From JASJBU01 sp965372385 (lineage in GTDB: Bacteria > Pseudomonadota > Gammaproteobacteria > Chromatiales > Chromatiaceae): a stretch of 14,088 nucleotides of DNA. The stretch spans positions 1 through 14,088 of the forward strand of contig CBDVCD010000066.1 of assembly GCA_965372385.1 (NCBI GenBank), written 5' to 3'. A program made the position numbers and the translations under genes. The notes under the pieces were generated by a model. The model had not been told where the DNA came from. It saw only the letters and a program-made list of their open reading frames with translations, and did not search any database. Positions 1 to 8,749 of this stretch are shown piece by piece; positions within the stretch are counted from its first letter, which is position 1; each line of letters starts with the position of its first letter.

Positions 1-32
1 AGGTTGCCCGAAGAGGGGCGTGAGATAGGACA

Positions 33-44
33 AATCTTTTTTTC
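33..44 (+). terminator. Possible weak terminator from a gene left of the window
   Basis: A run of seven T follows a short AGAT/ATCT stem (about 25-40) and a GCCC/GGGC stem further left, on the plus strand. The stems are only four base pairs, so this is weak. It would serve a plus-strand gene converging on guaA from outside the window. Read on the minus strand the run is poly(A), so it does not serve guaA. Confidence 0.2.
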
Positions 45-55
45 CGTGGCCCTAA

Positions 56-1633
56 TTACTCCCACTCAATCGTCGCTGGCGGCTTACACGAAATGTCATA
101 CGCCACTCGCGAAATTCCCTGCACCTCATTGATGATCCGCCGGGAGACCTCCTCGAGAAAATCGAAAGGCAGATGGGCAAACTTGGCGGTCATGAAATCC
201 ACCGTCTTCACCGCGCGCAGAGAGACCACATACTCGTACCGCCGGGTATCCCCCACCACGCCCACCGATTTAATCGGCAGAAAGACGGCAAATGCCTGAC
301 TCACCTCATCGTAGAGATCATGCTTACGCAGTTCCTCGATATAGATATGATCCGCCTGGCGCAGGATATCCGCAAAATCCTTCCTGACCTCACCCAGGAT
401 GCGCACCCCTAGGCCCGGCCCGGGGAAGGGGTGACGATAGACCATCTCATAGGGCAGACCCAGCTCGACGCCGATCCTGCGCACCTCGTCCTTGAACAGT
501 TCCCGCAGGGGCTCCACCAGCTCCAGTTTCATATATTCCGGCAGTCCGCCCACATTGTGATGGGACTTGATGACATGGGCCTTGCCCGACTTGGCGCCGG
601 CGGACTCGATCACATCGGGATAGATGGTGCCCTGGGCGAGAAAGTTAACATCCCCCAGTTTGCCGGCCTCCTCCTCGAAGATGTCAATAAACAGATTGCC
701 GATGATCTTGCGCTTCTGCTCCGGATCAAAGACACCCTTCAGGACCTTGAGGAACCGCTCCTCCGCATCGATGCGGATCACCTTCACCCCCATGTGTTCG
801 GCGAATGTCGCCATCACATGGTCCCCCTCATGCAGCCGCAGCAGGCCATTGTCGACAAATACACAAGTCAGATGGTCACCGATCGCCCGGTGCAGCAGGG
901 CCGCCACCACTGAGGAGTCGACCCCACCGGAGAGACCCAACAACACCTGCTTGTCACCCACCAGTTCACGCACCTGATGGATACTGTCCTCAATAATCTG
1001 GCCCGGCGTCCAGAGTGGCTCGCAACCGCAGATGGTGAACAGAAACTTTTCGATGATGCGCTGGCCCTGGCGGGTATGGGTCACCTCGGGGTGGAACTGC
1101 AAGCCGTAGTAGCCGCGTTGCTCATCCGCCATCCCCGCATAGGGGGCATTGTCGGTCTCGCAGATCACGTGAAATCCGTCCGGCAGCCTGACGACCCGGT
1201 CACCATGACTCATCCAGACATCCAGCAGGCCATAGCCCTGCTCGCTGGTATGGTCCTCGATGTCCTTCAGCAGCTTGGAATGACCGCGGGCGCGCACTTG
1301 GGCATAACCATATTCATGCTTGTCGGAATGGCTCACGGAGCCCCCCAGCTGAGCCGCCATGGTCTGCATACCGTAGCAGATGCCCAACACCGGCACCCCC
1401 AGCTCGAAGACCTGCTGCGGCGCGGCCGGCGCCTCATCCGCGGTGACGGTTTCCGGACCGCCAGAGAGAATCACACCAGCCGGTTTTTCCCCGGCAAAGC
1501 CCTCATCGGCATTGTCATAGGGAAAAATCTCGCAATAGACCCCGGCCTCACGCACCCGCCGGGCGATCAGCTGGGTATATTGGGAACCGAAATCGAGGAT
1601 CAGGATGCGATGGGCATGGATGTTGGTTGTCAT
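56..1633 (-). CDS. guaA: GMP synthase (glutamine-hydrolysing)
   Basis: GuaA converts XMP to GMP in the cytosol using ATP and ammonia from glutamine, the last step of guanine nucleotide synthesis. The 525-residue length matches the family. The N-terminal class I glutamine amidotransferase shows the nucleophile Cys86 in GICYGM and the partners His181 and Glu183 in FHPEVTH, the same numbers as in E. coli. The ATP pyrophosphatase P-loop SGGVDSS is at 235-241, and the C-terminal dimerisation domain ends in the typical PPATIEWE. It lies 122 bases downstream of guaB on the same strand, the usual guaBA order. The ATG has no strong Shine-Dalgarno. A poor promoter-like pair (TTGGCA, 15 bases, TAGAAT; 1719-1745) lies in the gap, so transcription independent of guaB is possible but unproven. 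Nothing is missing or odd. Confidence 0.98.
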   Translation of the reverse strand: MTTNIHAHRILILDFGSQYTQLIARRVREAGVYCEIFPYDNADEGFAGEKPAGVILSGGPETVTADEAPAAPQQVFELGVPVLGICYGMQTMAAQLGGSVSHSDKHEYGYAQVRARGHSKLLKDIEDHTSEQGYGLLDVWMSHGDRVVRLPDGFHVICETDNAPYAGMADEQRGYYGLQFHPEVTHTRQGQRIIEKFLFTICGCEPLWTPGQIIEDSIHQVRELVGDKQVLLGLSGGVDSSVVAALLHRAIGDHLTCVFVDNGLLRLHEGDHVMATFAEHMGVKVIRIDAEERFLKVLKGVFDPEQKRKIIGNLFIDIFEEEAGKLGDVNFLAQGTIYPDVIESAGAKSGKAHVIKSHHNVGGLPEYMKLELVEPLRELFKDEVRRIGVELGLPYEMVYRHPFPGPGLGVRILGEVRKDFADILRQADHIYIEELRKHDLYDEVSQAFAVFLPIKSVGVVGDTRRYEYVVSLRAVKTVDFMTAKFAHLPFDFLEEVSRRIINEVQGISRVAYDISCKPPATIEWE

Positions 1634-1755
1634 TGTTCTGTTTTCAGGTCATGCAAAAGGGCTTTAGGGCACCCACGGATGTGGGAAATGAATCTTACCT
1701 GGGGCGCTCATCTTGTGAATTCTAAACGCTCCAGGGTTCTGCCAATAAGAGTGAA

Positions 1756-3228
1756 TCAATCGCGCCGGTAGTTGGGAGCTTCCTTGGTGATCGTCACATC
1801 ATGTACATGGGATTCGGTCATGCCGGCGCCGGTCACCCGCACGAACTCGGACTTGGTGCGCATCTCATTGATGTTGGCACAACCGGTATAGCCCATGCTG
1901 GAGCGGATGCCGCCGATGATCTGATAGATGATATTGAGCACTGTCCCCTTGTAGGGCACCCGGCCTTCTATACCTTCCGGCACCAGCTTGTCCTTGTCTT
2001 GGGTATCCTCCTGGAAGTAGCGATCACTGGAACCCTGCTTGCCGGACATGGCCCCCAGGGAGCCCATGCCGCGATAGGATTTATAGGAACGACCCTGGAA
2101 AATCTCCACATCGCCGGGGGATTCATCGGTACCGGCGAACATACCACCGATCATCACTGAGTAGGCGCCGGCCGCCAGCACCTTGGCGATATCGCCCGAG
2201 TAGCGCAGGCCACCATCCGCAATCAGTGGAATACCGCTTCCCTCCAGTTCCTTTGCCACATTGGCTACCGCGGTAATCTGAGGCACCCCGACGCCCGCCA
2301 CGATGCGCGTGGTGCAGATGGAGCCGGGGCCTATACCTACCTTGACCGCATCGGCGCCCGCTTCCACCAGGGCGCGGGCCGCGGCAGCGGTGGCAATATT
2401 ACCGCCGATCACCTGCACCCCCGGGTAATTTTTCTTCACCCAGGCCACCCGGTCCAGCACCCCCTGGGAGTGGCCGTGCGCGGTATCTACCACGATGACA
2501 TCCACCCCGGCCTTGGCCAGGGCATCGACCCGCTCCTCGGTACCGGCGCCAACGCCGACAGCTGCCCCCACACGCAGGCTTTCCTGGTCATCACGACTGG
2601 CATTCGGGTTATCCTTTGCCTTTTGGATATCTTTTACCGTAATCATGCCGCGCAGCTTGAAATCGTCATTCACCACCAGCACCTTTTCGATGCGGTGTTT
2701 GTGCAGCAGTTTGATCGCCTCTTCCCGGCTGGCGCCCTCTTTCACGGTCACCAGATTCTGTTTGCGGGTCATGATATTCCTCACCGGGTCATCCATCTTC
2801 TTCTCGAAGCGCAGATCCCGGCTCGTAACGATTCCGACCAGCTCGTCACCCTCCACTACCGGCACACCGGAGATATTGTTGGCCCGGGTCAGTTCGACCA
2901 CCTCGCCAATGCTGACATAGGAACCGACGGTTATCGGCTCCTGGATCACCCCACTCTCATACTTTTTGACGCTGGCAACCTCGTGAGCCTGCTGCTCGGG
3001 CGTCATATTTTTATGCACTATGCCTATGCCCCCTTCCAGGGCCAGGGCGATGGCGAAACGCGCCTCGGTCACCGTATCCATCGCCGCTGAGACCAGCGGG
3101 ATATTCAGCCCGATATCACGGGTGAGCTTGGTACGCAGATCGACATCCTTGGGCAGGACCGTGGAGTGGGCCGGCAGCAGCAGGACATCATCGAATGTGA
3201 GGGCTTCCTCGATTACACGCATAGTCAT
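1756..3228 (-). CDS. guaB: IMP dehydrogenase
   Basis: GuaB oxidises IMP to XMP with NAD+, the committed step of GMP synthesis; it acts as a cytosolic tetramer. The 490 residues form a TIM barrel with two CBS domains inserted at about 95-150 and 155-205. The catalytic loop GPGSICTT carries Cys305. The flap has YRGMGSLGAM near 385-394 and the catalytic Arg403-Tyr404 in SSDRYFQ. The C-terminal ESHVHDVTITKEAPNY closely matches E. coli. The start is ambiguous: ATG at 3228 has GGA four bases upstream, while ATG at 3222 gives the N-terminus MRVIEEALTFDD, the usual GuaB beginning. It is the first gene of guaBA and is transcribed from the promoter at 3260-3288, divergently from the GGDEF-EAL gene. Confidence 0.98.
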   Translation of the reverse strand: MTMRVIEEALTFDDVLLLPAHSTVLPKDVDLRTKLTRDIGLNIPLVSAAMDTVTEARFAIALALEGGIGIVHKNMTPEQQAHEVASVKKYESGVIQEPITVGSYVSIGEVVELTRANNISGVPVVEGDELVGIVTSRDLRFEKKMDDPVRNIMTRKQNLVTVKEGASREEAIKLLHKHRIEKVLVVNDDFKLRGMITVKDIQKAKDNPNASRDDQESLRVGAAVGVGAGTEERVDALAKAGVDVIVVDTAHGHSQGVLDRVAWVKKNYPGVQVIGGNIATAAAARALVEAGADAVKVGIGPGSICTTRIVAGVGVPQITAVANVAKELEGSGIPLIADGGLRYSGDIAKVLAAGAYSVMIGGMFAGTDESPGDVEIFQGRSYKSYRGMGSLGAMSGKQGSSDRYFQEDTQDKDKLVPEGIEGRVPYKGTVLNIIYQIIGGIRSSMGYTGCANINEMRTKSEFVRVTGAGMTESHVHDVTITKEAPNYRRD

Positions 3229-3259
3229 AATTTCCAGGTGGGGATGGAGTTAGCCGGCC

Positions 3260-3288
3260 ATTATAGAATTTGCCAACAGGGCGGTAAA
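3260..3288 (-). promoter_or_regulatory. Sigma70-type promoter of guaBA
   Basis: On the minus strand a -10 box TATAAT (3260-3265, perfect consensus) is preceded by exactly 17 bases and a -35 box TTTACC (3283-3288, four of six). The predicted RNA start near 3253 leaves a leader of about 25 bases before guaB. I saw no separate purine-repressor operator. Confidence 0.7.
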
Positions 3289-3320
3289 CTCTCTATGTAG
3301 TCAGAGGCGTTTGCGCTGCA

Positions 3321-3335
3321 GGCATGAATTATGCC
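3321..3335. repeat. Inverted repeat GGCAT-N5-ATGCC upstream of the GGDEF-EAL gene
   Basis: Perfect five-base arms flank GAATT, making a 15-base near-palindrome about 40 bases upstream of the preferred start at 3378 and about 70 bases upstream of the guaB RNA start. It could be an operator in the divergent intergenic region or a small hairpin in the leader. No known regulator site is recognised. Confidence 0.3.
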
Positions 3336-3377
3336 CATCACGGAATGATTCGCCTGACTTGTGGCATACTCTTGGTC

Positions 3378-6368
3378 ATGCGAAGACCCCGTCCGCTGTT
3401 TTACCTTCTCCTCCCTCTCTTCGCGGCATTCTCTCCATGGGAATCTTATTCTCAAGCAGTCGACCAGCAAACACGCCATGTCATGGTAGGCGTCCATGCA
3501 AACCCTCCGCAACCGAAAAGCGTCATCGAGCAGCAGTTAACCACACTGAAGGCAGATCAGAACGCGATCTATCATCATAGGTCGAGCACTCCGCTGGACC
3601 ATCGAGAAAAAACTGAACTCTTGCCCATATGGGCTGAACGGTTACTGGCCTTCATCACCTTCAGCCTGATCTTTCTGCTGGTTGGCACATTCATCCTACG
3701 CTGGCGTATCCGCCACCGCACCAGTGAACTGGCCCAGAGCGAAAAACGCTATCGGGAGTTGTTCGAAGGGACCACCACCTCTCTCTGGGATGTGGACCTC
3801 TCCGAGGTGTTCACAGCGCTGCAGCGGCTGCGAGAGAGTGGGGTAGACGATATTCTCGACTATTTCGCGCAGAACCCGCTCAGGCTTGCAGGATTCAGGG
3901 ATCGAGTGAAGGTGGTATCGGTCAATCCAACCACACTCTCACTGTTTGCCGCCCGATCCTTAAGGCAGCTACAGGAGAGGTTGACGGCTGTAATGACCCC
4001 TGTCTCGTCGGAATCGTTTGCAAAAGCCCTGCGGGCCATAGCGCAAGGGCAAGCTCAGTTCAGGGATGAGGCAGAATTTCGCACACTGAATGGCAAGACC
4101 ATTCGGGGTTTGATCTCTTTCTCTCCTCCCAGGAATCTCGCGGAGGCGCGCCATCTGTCAGTCAGCATCCTTGATATCACCCAGCAGCGCCAGACCGAAA
4201 AACAGCTGAACCAGGTTATCGAGGGGGCCTCCCTCGGATTCTGGGACTGGGAGATGCAGACCGGTAAACATGATGTGAACGATCGTTGGCTCTCCATGTT
4301 GGGATTGAACCGTTCGGACATCAAAAACGATGTCAGCGACTGGAGCGAGCGCATCAATCCGGATGACCGCGAGTGGGTCGAACCCATCATCCTGAGTCAT
4401 ATCAAGCAGGGCAAGCCCTATGTGGTCGAGTTCCGCATGCAACACAAGGATGGACACTGGGTCTGGATTCAGGGTTCAGGTAATGTGGTCGAACATGACC
4501 CCGACACCCATGAGCCGGTCCGCGTCTGCGGTACCCACCAGGACATATCGGAACGGAAGCGCTCAGAGGAGGCACTGCATACCCTGGTGGAAAGCATGGT
4601 CGGTATCAGTGGCCAGAACTACTTCGAGAAGGTAACCCACGAACTTTGCCGCTCGTTCAATGCAGACGGCGGTCACATCGGAGAACTGGTGGCAGGGAAT
4701 AAGATCAGAGCTTTGTCCCTCGTGATGGATGGGGAGACCATCGAAGGCTATGAATATAACCTGACCGGCACCCCCTGTGAGACCGTCATGCACAAAGGAC
4801 CTACCCATTATCCCCGCGACATTCAGATGCTCTTTCCGGAAGACAGGGAACTTTTGGAAATGGATCTTCAGGGTTATGCCGGTACCCCTATCTTCGATGA
4901 GCAGAACCAAGTCATAGGTATCCTGTGGCTGGTATCCCACCAACCTCTCATGATGCCTTCCGGTTGGGAAGACGTGCTTGAGATCATTGCCGCCCGTACC
5001 AGCGCGGAGCTCGAACGCATGCGTTCCATGCAACAGCTCGAACACCAGGCTACCTTCGACGTCCTTACCGATCTCCCCAATAGACGGCTGCTGCTGGACC
5101 GGTTGAAACATGCCCAGGCCTTGTGCAGTCGGCATGGCCACAAGGGGGGACTGCTCTTCTTGGACCTGGATCACTTCAAGACCATCAATGACTCCCTCGG
5201 CCATCCGGTGGGTGATGAACTGCTGAAGGAGGTAGCCAGGCGTCTCCAGTCGGAGCTGCGCGGTGAAGACATCCCGGCCCGCCTGGGCGGCGACGAATTC
5301 GTCGTGCTCTTCTCCGAACTCAGTGACGACCCCGAACTGGCGGCACAGCAGGCACAGCAAGGGGCGGAAAAGATCCAAAAAGCGCTCTCCAGACCCTACA
5401 CCATCCAGAACCATGAACTCCAGCTCACTCTCAGTATCGGCATCGTCATCTTCCCCATGGATGAAGAGAGTGCGGTTGACGTTCTCAAGCATGCGGATAC
5501 CGCCATGTACCGGGCCAAGGAGGCGGGGCGCAACTGCATCCGTTTCTTCCTGCCCAGTATGCAACATCTGGCGGAGGAGCGGCTGCAACTGAAAAAAGAT
5601 CTGCGTATCGCCCTGGAAAATGACCAGTTCAGCCTGGCCTTTCAACCACAGATTGACAGGGCAGAAAGGATCGTGGGGGCAGAGGCCCTATTACGCTGGC
5701 CGCATCCGGAGCAAGAGTTCATCCAGCCCGACACCTTCATCCCGGTTGCCGAAGAGAATGGCCAGATACTCGCCATCGGCGAATGGGTGTTGCGGGAGGC
5801 GCTCATCCAACTGCGACATTGGCTGCTCTTGGGTCATGCAAACTTTAAGTCCTTGGCGGTGAATGTCAGTCCGGTCCAGTTTCATCAGGCCGACTTTACC
5901 CAGCGCATCGAAAAGATCCTGACGGAAACTGGAGCGGATCCGCATTACCTGACCCTGGAGATCACCGAAGGCACCCTGGTGGAGAATCTCACAGCGGCGA
6001 AGCGGAAGATCGAACACCTCAGCCAACTGGGGGTACGTTTCTCCATCGATGATTTCGGCACCGGCTATGCCTCGATCGCCTACCTGCGGCACCTGCCACT
6101 GGATGAGCTGAAGATCGACCGCAGTTTCGTGCGCGACATCCTCACCGATCCCAAGGATGCGAATCTGGTGGAGACCATCATCACCATGGCAGAGCATTTG
6201 GGGCTGGATATGGTGGCGGAGGGGGTCGAGACCCAGGCCCAGTTCGATTTCTTGCGCAGCAAGGGCTGCCGAACCTTCCAGGGCTACCACTTCAACCGGC
6301 CGATGCCAGCTGATGCGTTCGAGGCCTACCTGAAAAACCCTGAACCCCCCATTGGAAGCGAACAGTGA
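3378..6368 (+). CDS. Membrane PAS-PAS-GAF diguanylate cyclase/phosphodiesterase (GGDEF-EAL)
   Basis: Likely makes and/or degrades cyclic di-GMP at the inner membrane. I chose the ATG at 3378 (996 residues) because it opens a classic signal peptide, RR then LFYLLLPLFAAF, ending near SQA. An ATG at 3324 would add 18 residues, and neither has a clear Shine-Dalgarno. Then come a short periplasmic stretch (about 28-85), one transmembrane helix (89-109), a divergent PAS (121-272), a PAS_3-like domain (277-397), a GAF-like domain (402-547), GGDEF (555-727) and EAL (735-985). The A-site GGDEF is at 637-641 with an intact inhibitory RxxD (R628, D631). The EAL domain keeps E769, N829, E861, D891-D892, K912, E948 and Q968, so both activities look possible. 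The periplasmic part resembles only the two ends of a solute-binding sensor (see findings). Its stop overlaps the xseA start. Confidence 0.93.
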   Translation: MRRPRPLFYLLLPLFAAFSPWESYSQAVDQQTRHVMVGVHANPPQPKSVIEQQLTTLKADQNAIYHHRSSTPLDHREKTELLPIWAERLLAFITFSLIFLLVGTFILRWRIRHRTSELAQSEKRYRELFEGTTTSLWDVDLSEVFTALQRLRESGVDDILDYFAQNPLRLAGFRDRVKVVSVNPTTLSLFAARSLRQLQERLTAVMTPVSSESFAKALRAIAQGQAQFRDEAEFRTLNGKTIRGLISFSPPRNLAEARHLSVSILDITQQRQTEKQLNQVIEGASLGFWDWEMQTGKHDVNDRWLSMLGLNRSDIKNDVSDWSERINPDDREWVEPIILSHIKQGKPYVVEFRMQHKDGHWVWIQGSGNVVEHDPDTHEPVRVCGTHQDISERKRSEEALHTLVESMVGISGQNYFEKVTHELCRSFNADGGHIGELVAGNKIRALSLVMDGETIEGYEYNLTGTPCETVMHKGPTHYPRDIQMLFPEDRELLEMDLQGYAGTPIFDEQNQVIGILWLVSHQPLMMPSGWEDVLEIIAARTSAELERMRSMQQLEHQATFDVLTDLPNRRLLLDRLKHAQALCSRHGHKGGLLFLDLDHFKTINDSLGHPVGDELLKEVARRLQSELRGEDIPARLGGDEFVVLFSELSDDPELAAQQAQQGAEKIQKALSRPYTIQNHELQLTLSIGIVIFPMDEESAVDVLKHADTAMYRAKEAGRNCIRFFLPSMQHLAEERLQLKKDLRIALENDQFSLAFQPQIDRAERIVGAEALLRWPHPEQEFIQPDTFIPVAEENGQILAIGEWVLREALIQLRHWLLLGHANFKSLAVNVSPVQFHQADFTQRIEKILTETGADPHYLTLEITEGTLVENLTAAKRKIEHLSQLGVRFSIDDFGTGYASIAYLRHLPLDELKIDRSFVRDILTDPKDANLVETIITMAEHLGLDMVAEGVETQAQFDFLRSKGCRTFQGYHFNRPMPADAFEAYLKNPEPPIGSEQ

Positions 6369-7720
6369 ATAACAACCCCAGCAGACAGCGTGACATATTC
6401 AGCGTATCCCGCCTGGTACGGGAGTGTCGGGCGGTACTGGAAGGCAGCTTCCCCCTGCTCTGGGTGGAGGGGGAGATCTCCAACCTGGCGCGCCCGGCCT
6501 CCGGGCATATCTATTTCTCCCTGAAGGATGAGGCGGCCCAGGTACGCTGCGCCATGTTTCGCATGAAGCGTCAGTTGCTGCGCTTCCAACCGGCGAATGG
6601 CCAGCAGGTGCTGATCCGTGCCCGGGTCAGTCTCTACGAGGCGCGGGGTGAGTTCCAGCTCATTGCGGAGCACATGGAGCCGGCGGGTGAAGGGGCCCTG
6701 CGACTCGCCTTTGAACAGCTCAAGGCCAAGCTCTCCGCGGAGGGGCTGTTTGATACCGGCAGGAAGCAGACCCTGCCCAGTCTGCCACAACAGATCGGGC
6801 TCATTACCTCCCCCACTGGCGCGGCGGTGCGCGATCTGCTGAGCGTGCTGCGCCGGCGCTTTCCAGCTATCCCCGTGGTGATCTATCCAGTACCGGTGCA
6901 AGGTATCGAAGCACCGGCAAAGATCATACGCCTGATCCAGCTGGCAAACCGGCGTAAGGAGTGCGACCTGCTGATCCTCAGTCGAGGCGGTGGTTCACTG
7001 GAGGATCTGCAGGCCTTCAATGACGAAAGGGTGGCGCGGGCCATCTTCGCCTCCGAAATCCCAATCGTGACCGGCATCGGTCATGAGATCGATTTCACCA
7101 TTGCCGATTTCGTCGCCGACCTGCGCGCACCCACGCCCTCGGCCGCCGCGGAACATGCCACCCCAGACCAGCTTGAATGGTCCAAACGGTTCGATGCCCT
7201 GCTCCTGCAAATGACCTCGAGAGTGGTCCAAAAGATCCATACCGGGCAGAGGCAGATCGCCATGCTGAAGGGCCGGCTATTAAGACAACATCCCCGCCAG
7301 CGTCTGCTGCAGCGCAGCCAGCGTCTGGACGAGTTGACGCAACGGCTGTTGCAAGTAAAGAGCTACCGCTTTATCCTGCTGGGTAATCGGTTGAAAGACT
7401 TGCAGACCCGGCTCAACAACCAGTCGCCCATGCTTGAGCTGGAACGCCTGAAGTTCAGGTCGCACATCCTGACAGAACACCTGCACCGTTGTCTGAGTGA
7501 ACAACTGGAACAACGGCGTATCCGACTGGGTCAACTGGCCCGGGATCTACAGACCCTCAGCCCATTGAATACCCTAAACCGGGGCTATGCCATCGTCTCC
7601 CGTTCAACAGATGGGCATATTCTCCACTCGGCTGAGGAGACCAAGCCTGGCGACCGCGCCCAGGTGCGTCTGGCGAAGGGAGAGCTTGTCTGTGAGGTGA
7701 TAGAATCTAATTTGAACTGA
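6365..7720 (+). CDS. xseA: Exodeoxyribonuclease VII large subunit
   Basis: XseA is the large subunit of exonuclease VII, which with XseB degrades single-stranded DNA from both ends in repair; XseB is not in this window. The start is GTG at 6365, preceded by GGAAG six bases upstream. GTGA overlaps the stop of the GGDEF-EAL gene by three bases, implying translational coupling. The 451 residues show an N-terminal OB fold (about 10-105), the TSPTGAAVRD signature (149-157), SRGGGS (206-211) and GIGHEID (237-243). Asp157, Arg207, His240 and Asp243 match the essential E. coli residues Asp155, Arg205, His238 and Asp241 with a constant shift of two. A long, Gln- and Arg-rich helical region (270-395) and the conserved C-terminal LNRGYAIV follow. 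It is a complete, normal family member. Confidence 0.97.
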   Translation: MNNNPSRQRDIFSVSRLVRECRAVLEGSFPLLWVEGEISNLARPASGHIYFSLKDEAAQVRCAMFRMKRQLLRFQPANGQQVLIRARVSLYEARGEFQLIAEHMEPAGEGALRLAFEQLKAKLSAEGLFDTGRKQTLPSLPQQIGLITSPTGAAVRDLLSVLRRRFPAIPVVIYPVPVQGIEAPAKIIRLIQLANRRKECDLLILSRGGGSLEDLQAFNDERVARAIFASEIPIVTGIGHEIDFTIADFVADLRAPTPSAAAEHATPDQLEWSKRFDALLLQMTSRVVQKIHTGQRQIAMLKGRLLRQHPRQRLLQRSQRLDELTQRLLQVKSYRFILLGNRLKDLQTRLNNQSPMLELERLKFRSHILTEHLHRCLSEQLEQRRIRLGQLARDLQTLSPLNTLNRGYAIVSRSTDGHILHSAEETKPGDRAQVRLAKGELVCEVIESNLN

Positions 7721-7740
7721 TGAAGACAAGGGAATAACGA

Positions 7741-7840
7741 TTTGAAAGTCCCTTTAAAATATGAAAAAAATAAGCCATTGGATTAACTCGATATGAGTTT
7801 AATTCATCAGTGGAGGATAATACCAGTGTTTCCAGCACTG
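7741..7840 (+). promoter_or_regulatory. AT-rich leader of the parA-like gene with three inverted repeats
   Basis: The 138 bases between xseA and the ParA gene are clearly AT-rich. They hold TTTGAAAG-TCC-CTTTAAAA (7741-7759, one mismatch), ATTAACTC-GATAT-GAGTTTAAT (7782-7803, perfect AACTC/GAGTT core, one extra T outside) and CAGTGT-TTCCA-GCACTG (7824-7840, one G-T pair). No strong sigma70 promoter stands out; TAAAAT (7755-7760) and TTGGAT/TAATTC (7778-7805) are weak candidates. The repeats may be operators or RNA hairpins. Function is unknown. Confidence 0.35.
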
Positions 7841-7858
7841 AAATAAGAGGTTCGGGCC

Positions 7859-8611
7859 ATGAAACAACTACTAATAATAAATAATAAGGGAGGCTGTGGA
7901 AAAACGACTATCGCGGTCAATCTCGCGGGTTTTTATGCTGCCTCTGGAACTCCCACCGCGCTGCTTGATTATGATCCGCAGGGCTCCAGCAATCGATGGT
8001 TAGAGCTCCGCCCTGACTCCGTTGCATCGATCCATAGGGTATTTGCGGGTAAACCAGTGCAAGGTGGGATGACACGCAGCTTCGCCCAAAGGGTTCCCGC
8101 GGAGACAAATCGGGTGATCGTAGATACCCCCGCCTCGATGAAACGCCTTGAAATGATGACTATTCTGAGAAAGGCGTCCGCAGTTGTGGTTCCTGTACTG
8201 CCCTCAGCAATCGACCAGCATGTCACCCTGGATTTTCTGGATGAACTGATGACACTTTGCCGACAATCAGCATTCAATATACCTATCGGTATCGTGGCAA
8301 ATCGTGTGCGCAGCAATACGCGCGCCTATCGGAAACTCATCGAGAGCCTGAAGGGCATCGATATCCCGCTGGTCGCCTCTTTTAGAGACTCACAGAATTA
8401 CGTTCGTGCATCGGAGGAAGGATGCTCAATCGCTGAGCTGAATACTCGCTCGATAGCAACAGATCGACAGCAATGGTGGTCACTCATCAATTGGTTGGAG
8501 ACAGGTCAGCTTGATGCAACGCTCTCAGATACCCAGGCGAATAAGAAACAACAGGAATTCACCCTGGTTGAGGGCTCTTTAGCATCTGATTGTGTGCCTC
8601 AACCTTTCTAG
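7859..8611 (+). CDS. Orphan ParA/MinD-family ATPase
   Basis: A ParA-type P-loop ATPase of 250 residues. Such proteins form ATP-dependent dimers, often on the nucleoid or membrane, and position DNA or protein cargo. The deviant Walker A KGGCGKTT is at residues 10-17 (signature Lys10, P-loop Lys15), the switch I motif DYDPQGS at 37-43 and Walker B VIVDTP at 86-91. VANRV (146-150) looks like the base-contacting strand. There is no N-terminal helix-turn-helix, which fits small ParA or McdA/PpfA-like orphans rather than large plasmid ParA. No ParB gene, parS-like cluster, replication gene or chemotaxis gene lies nearby, so the cargo is unknown. AAGAGG lies eight bases before the ATG. The opening codons (CTA CTA ATA ATA AAT AAT) are AT-rich and unlike the neighbours. 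The C-terminal 35 residues look unstructured. Chromosome segregation cannot be assigned from this context. Confidence 0.88.
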   Translation: MKQLLIINNKGGCGKTTIAVNLAGFYAASGTPTALLDYDPQGSSNRWLELRPDSVASIHRVFAGKPVQGGMTRSFAQRVPAETNRVIVDTPASMKRLEMMTILRKASAVVVPVLPSAIDQHVTLDFLDELMTLCRQSAFNIPIGIVANRVRSNTRAYRKLIESLKGIDIPLVASFRDSQNYVRASEEGCSIAELNTRSIATDRQQWWSLINWLETGQLDATLSDTQANKKQQEFTLVEGSLASDCVPQPF

Positions 8612-8749
8612 GAGGCTATCGCATACGAGCAATCGCTACTGTGGTGTTCCGCCACTGCCTGGCCTATATGGATGTAGGTCAGGGGCGTGAGCATCAGGGC
8701 AGGATGCCCGTCAGTAGAATAACGCAGGAGCGGAAGCTTTACCGTACTT
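8612..8749. other. Intergenic region with a compact hairpin zone, no recognised gene
   Basis: Between parA and the convergent protease gene. GGGCA-GGA-TGCCC (8697-8709) overlaps a competing GCATC/GATGC stem (about 8691-8707), so the plus-strand RNA could fold in two ways. One plus frame stays open for about 48 codons, from the end of parA to a TGA at 8749-8751. It has no Shine-Dalgarno before its GTG and no recognisable protein character, so no gene is called. Confidence 0.35.

Noticed and set aside
977..1771. 264-codon plus-strand frame opposite guaA
   Set aside because: Antisense shadow of guaA, with no recognisable domain or start signal.
3362..3376. Sigma54-like TGGCA...TTGG just before the GGDEF-EAL start
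   Set aside because: Spacing between the GG and GC elements is one base short and the second element reads GG. It also sits only a few bases before the start codon.
3324..3377. Upstream ATG giving 18 extra residues on the GGDEF-EAL protein
   Set aside because: No ribosome site, it overlaps an inverted repeat, and it would place extra hydrophobic residues before an already complete signal peptide; kept only as an alternative.
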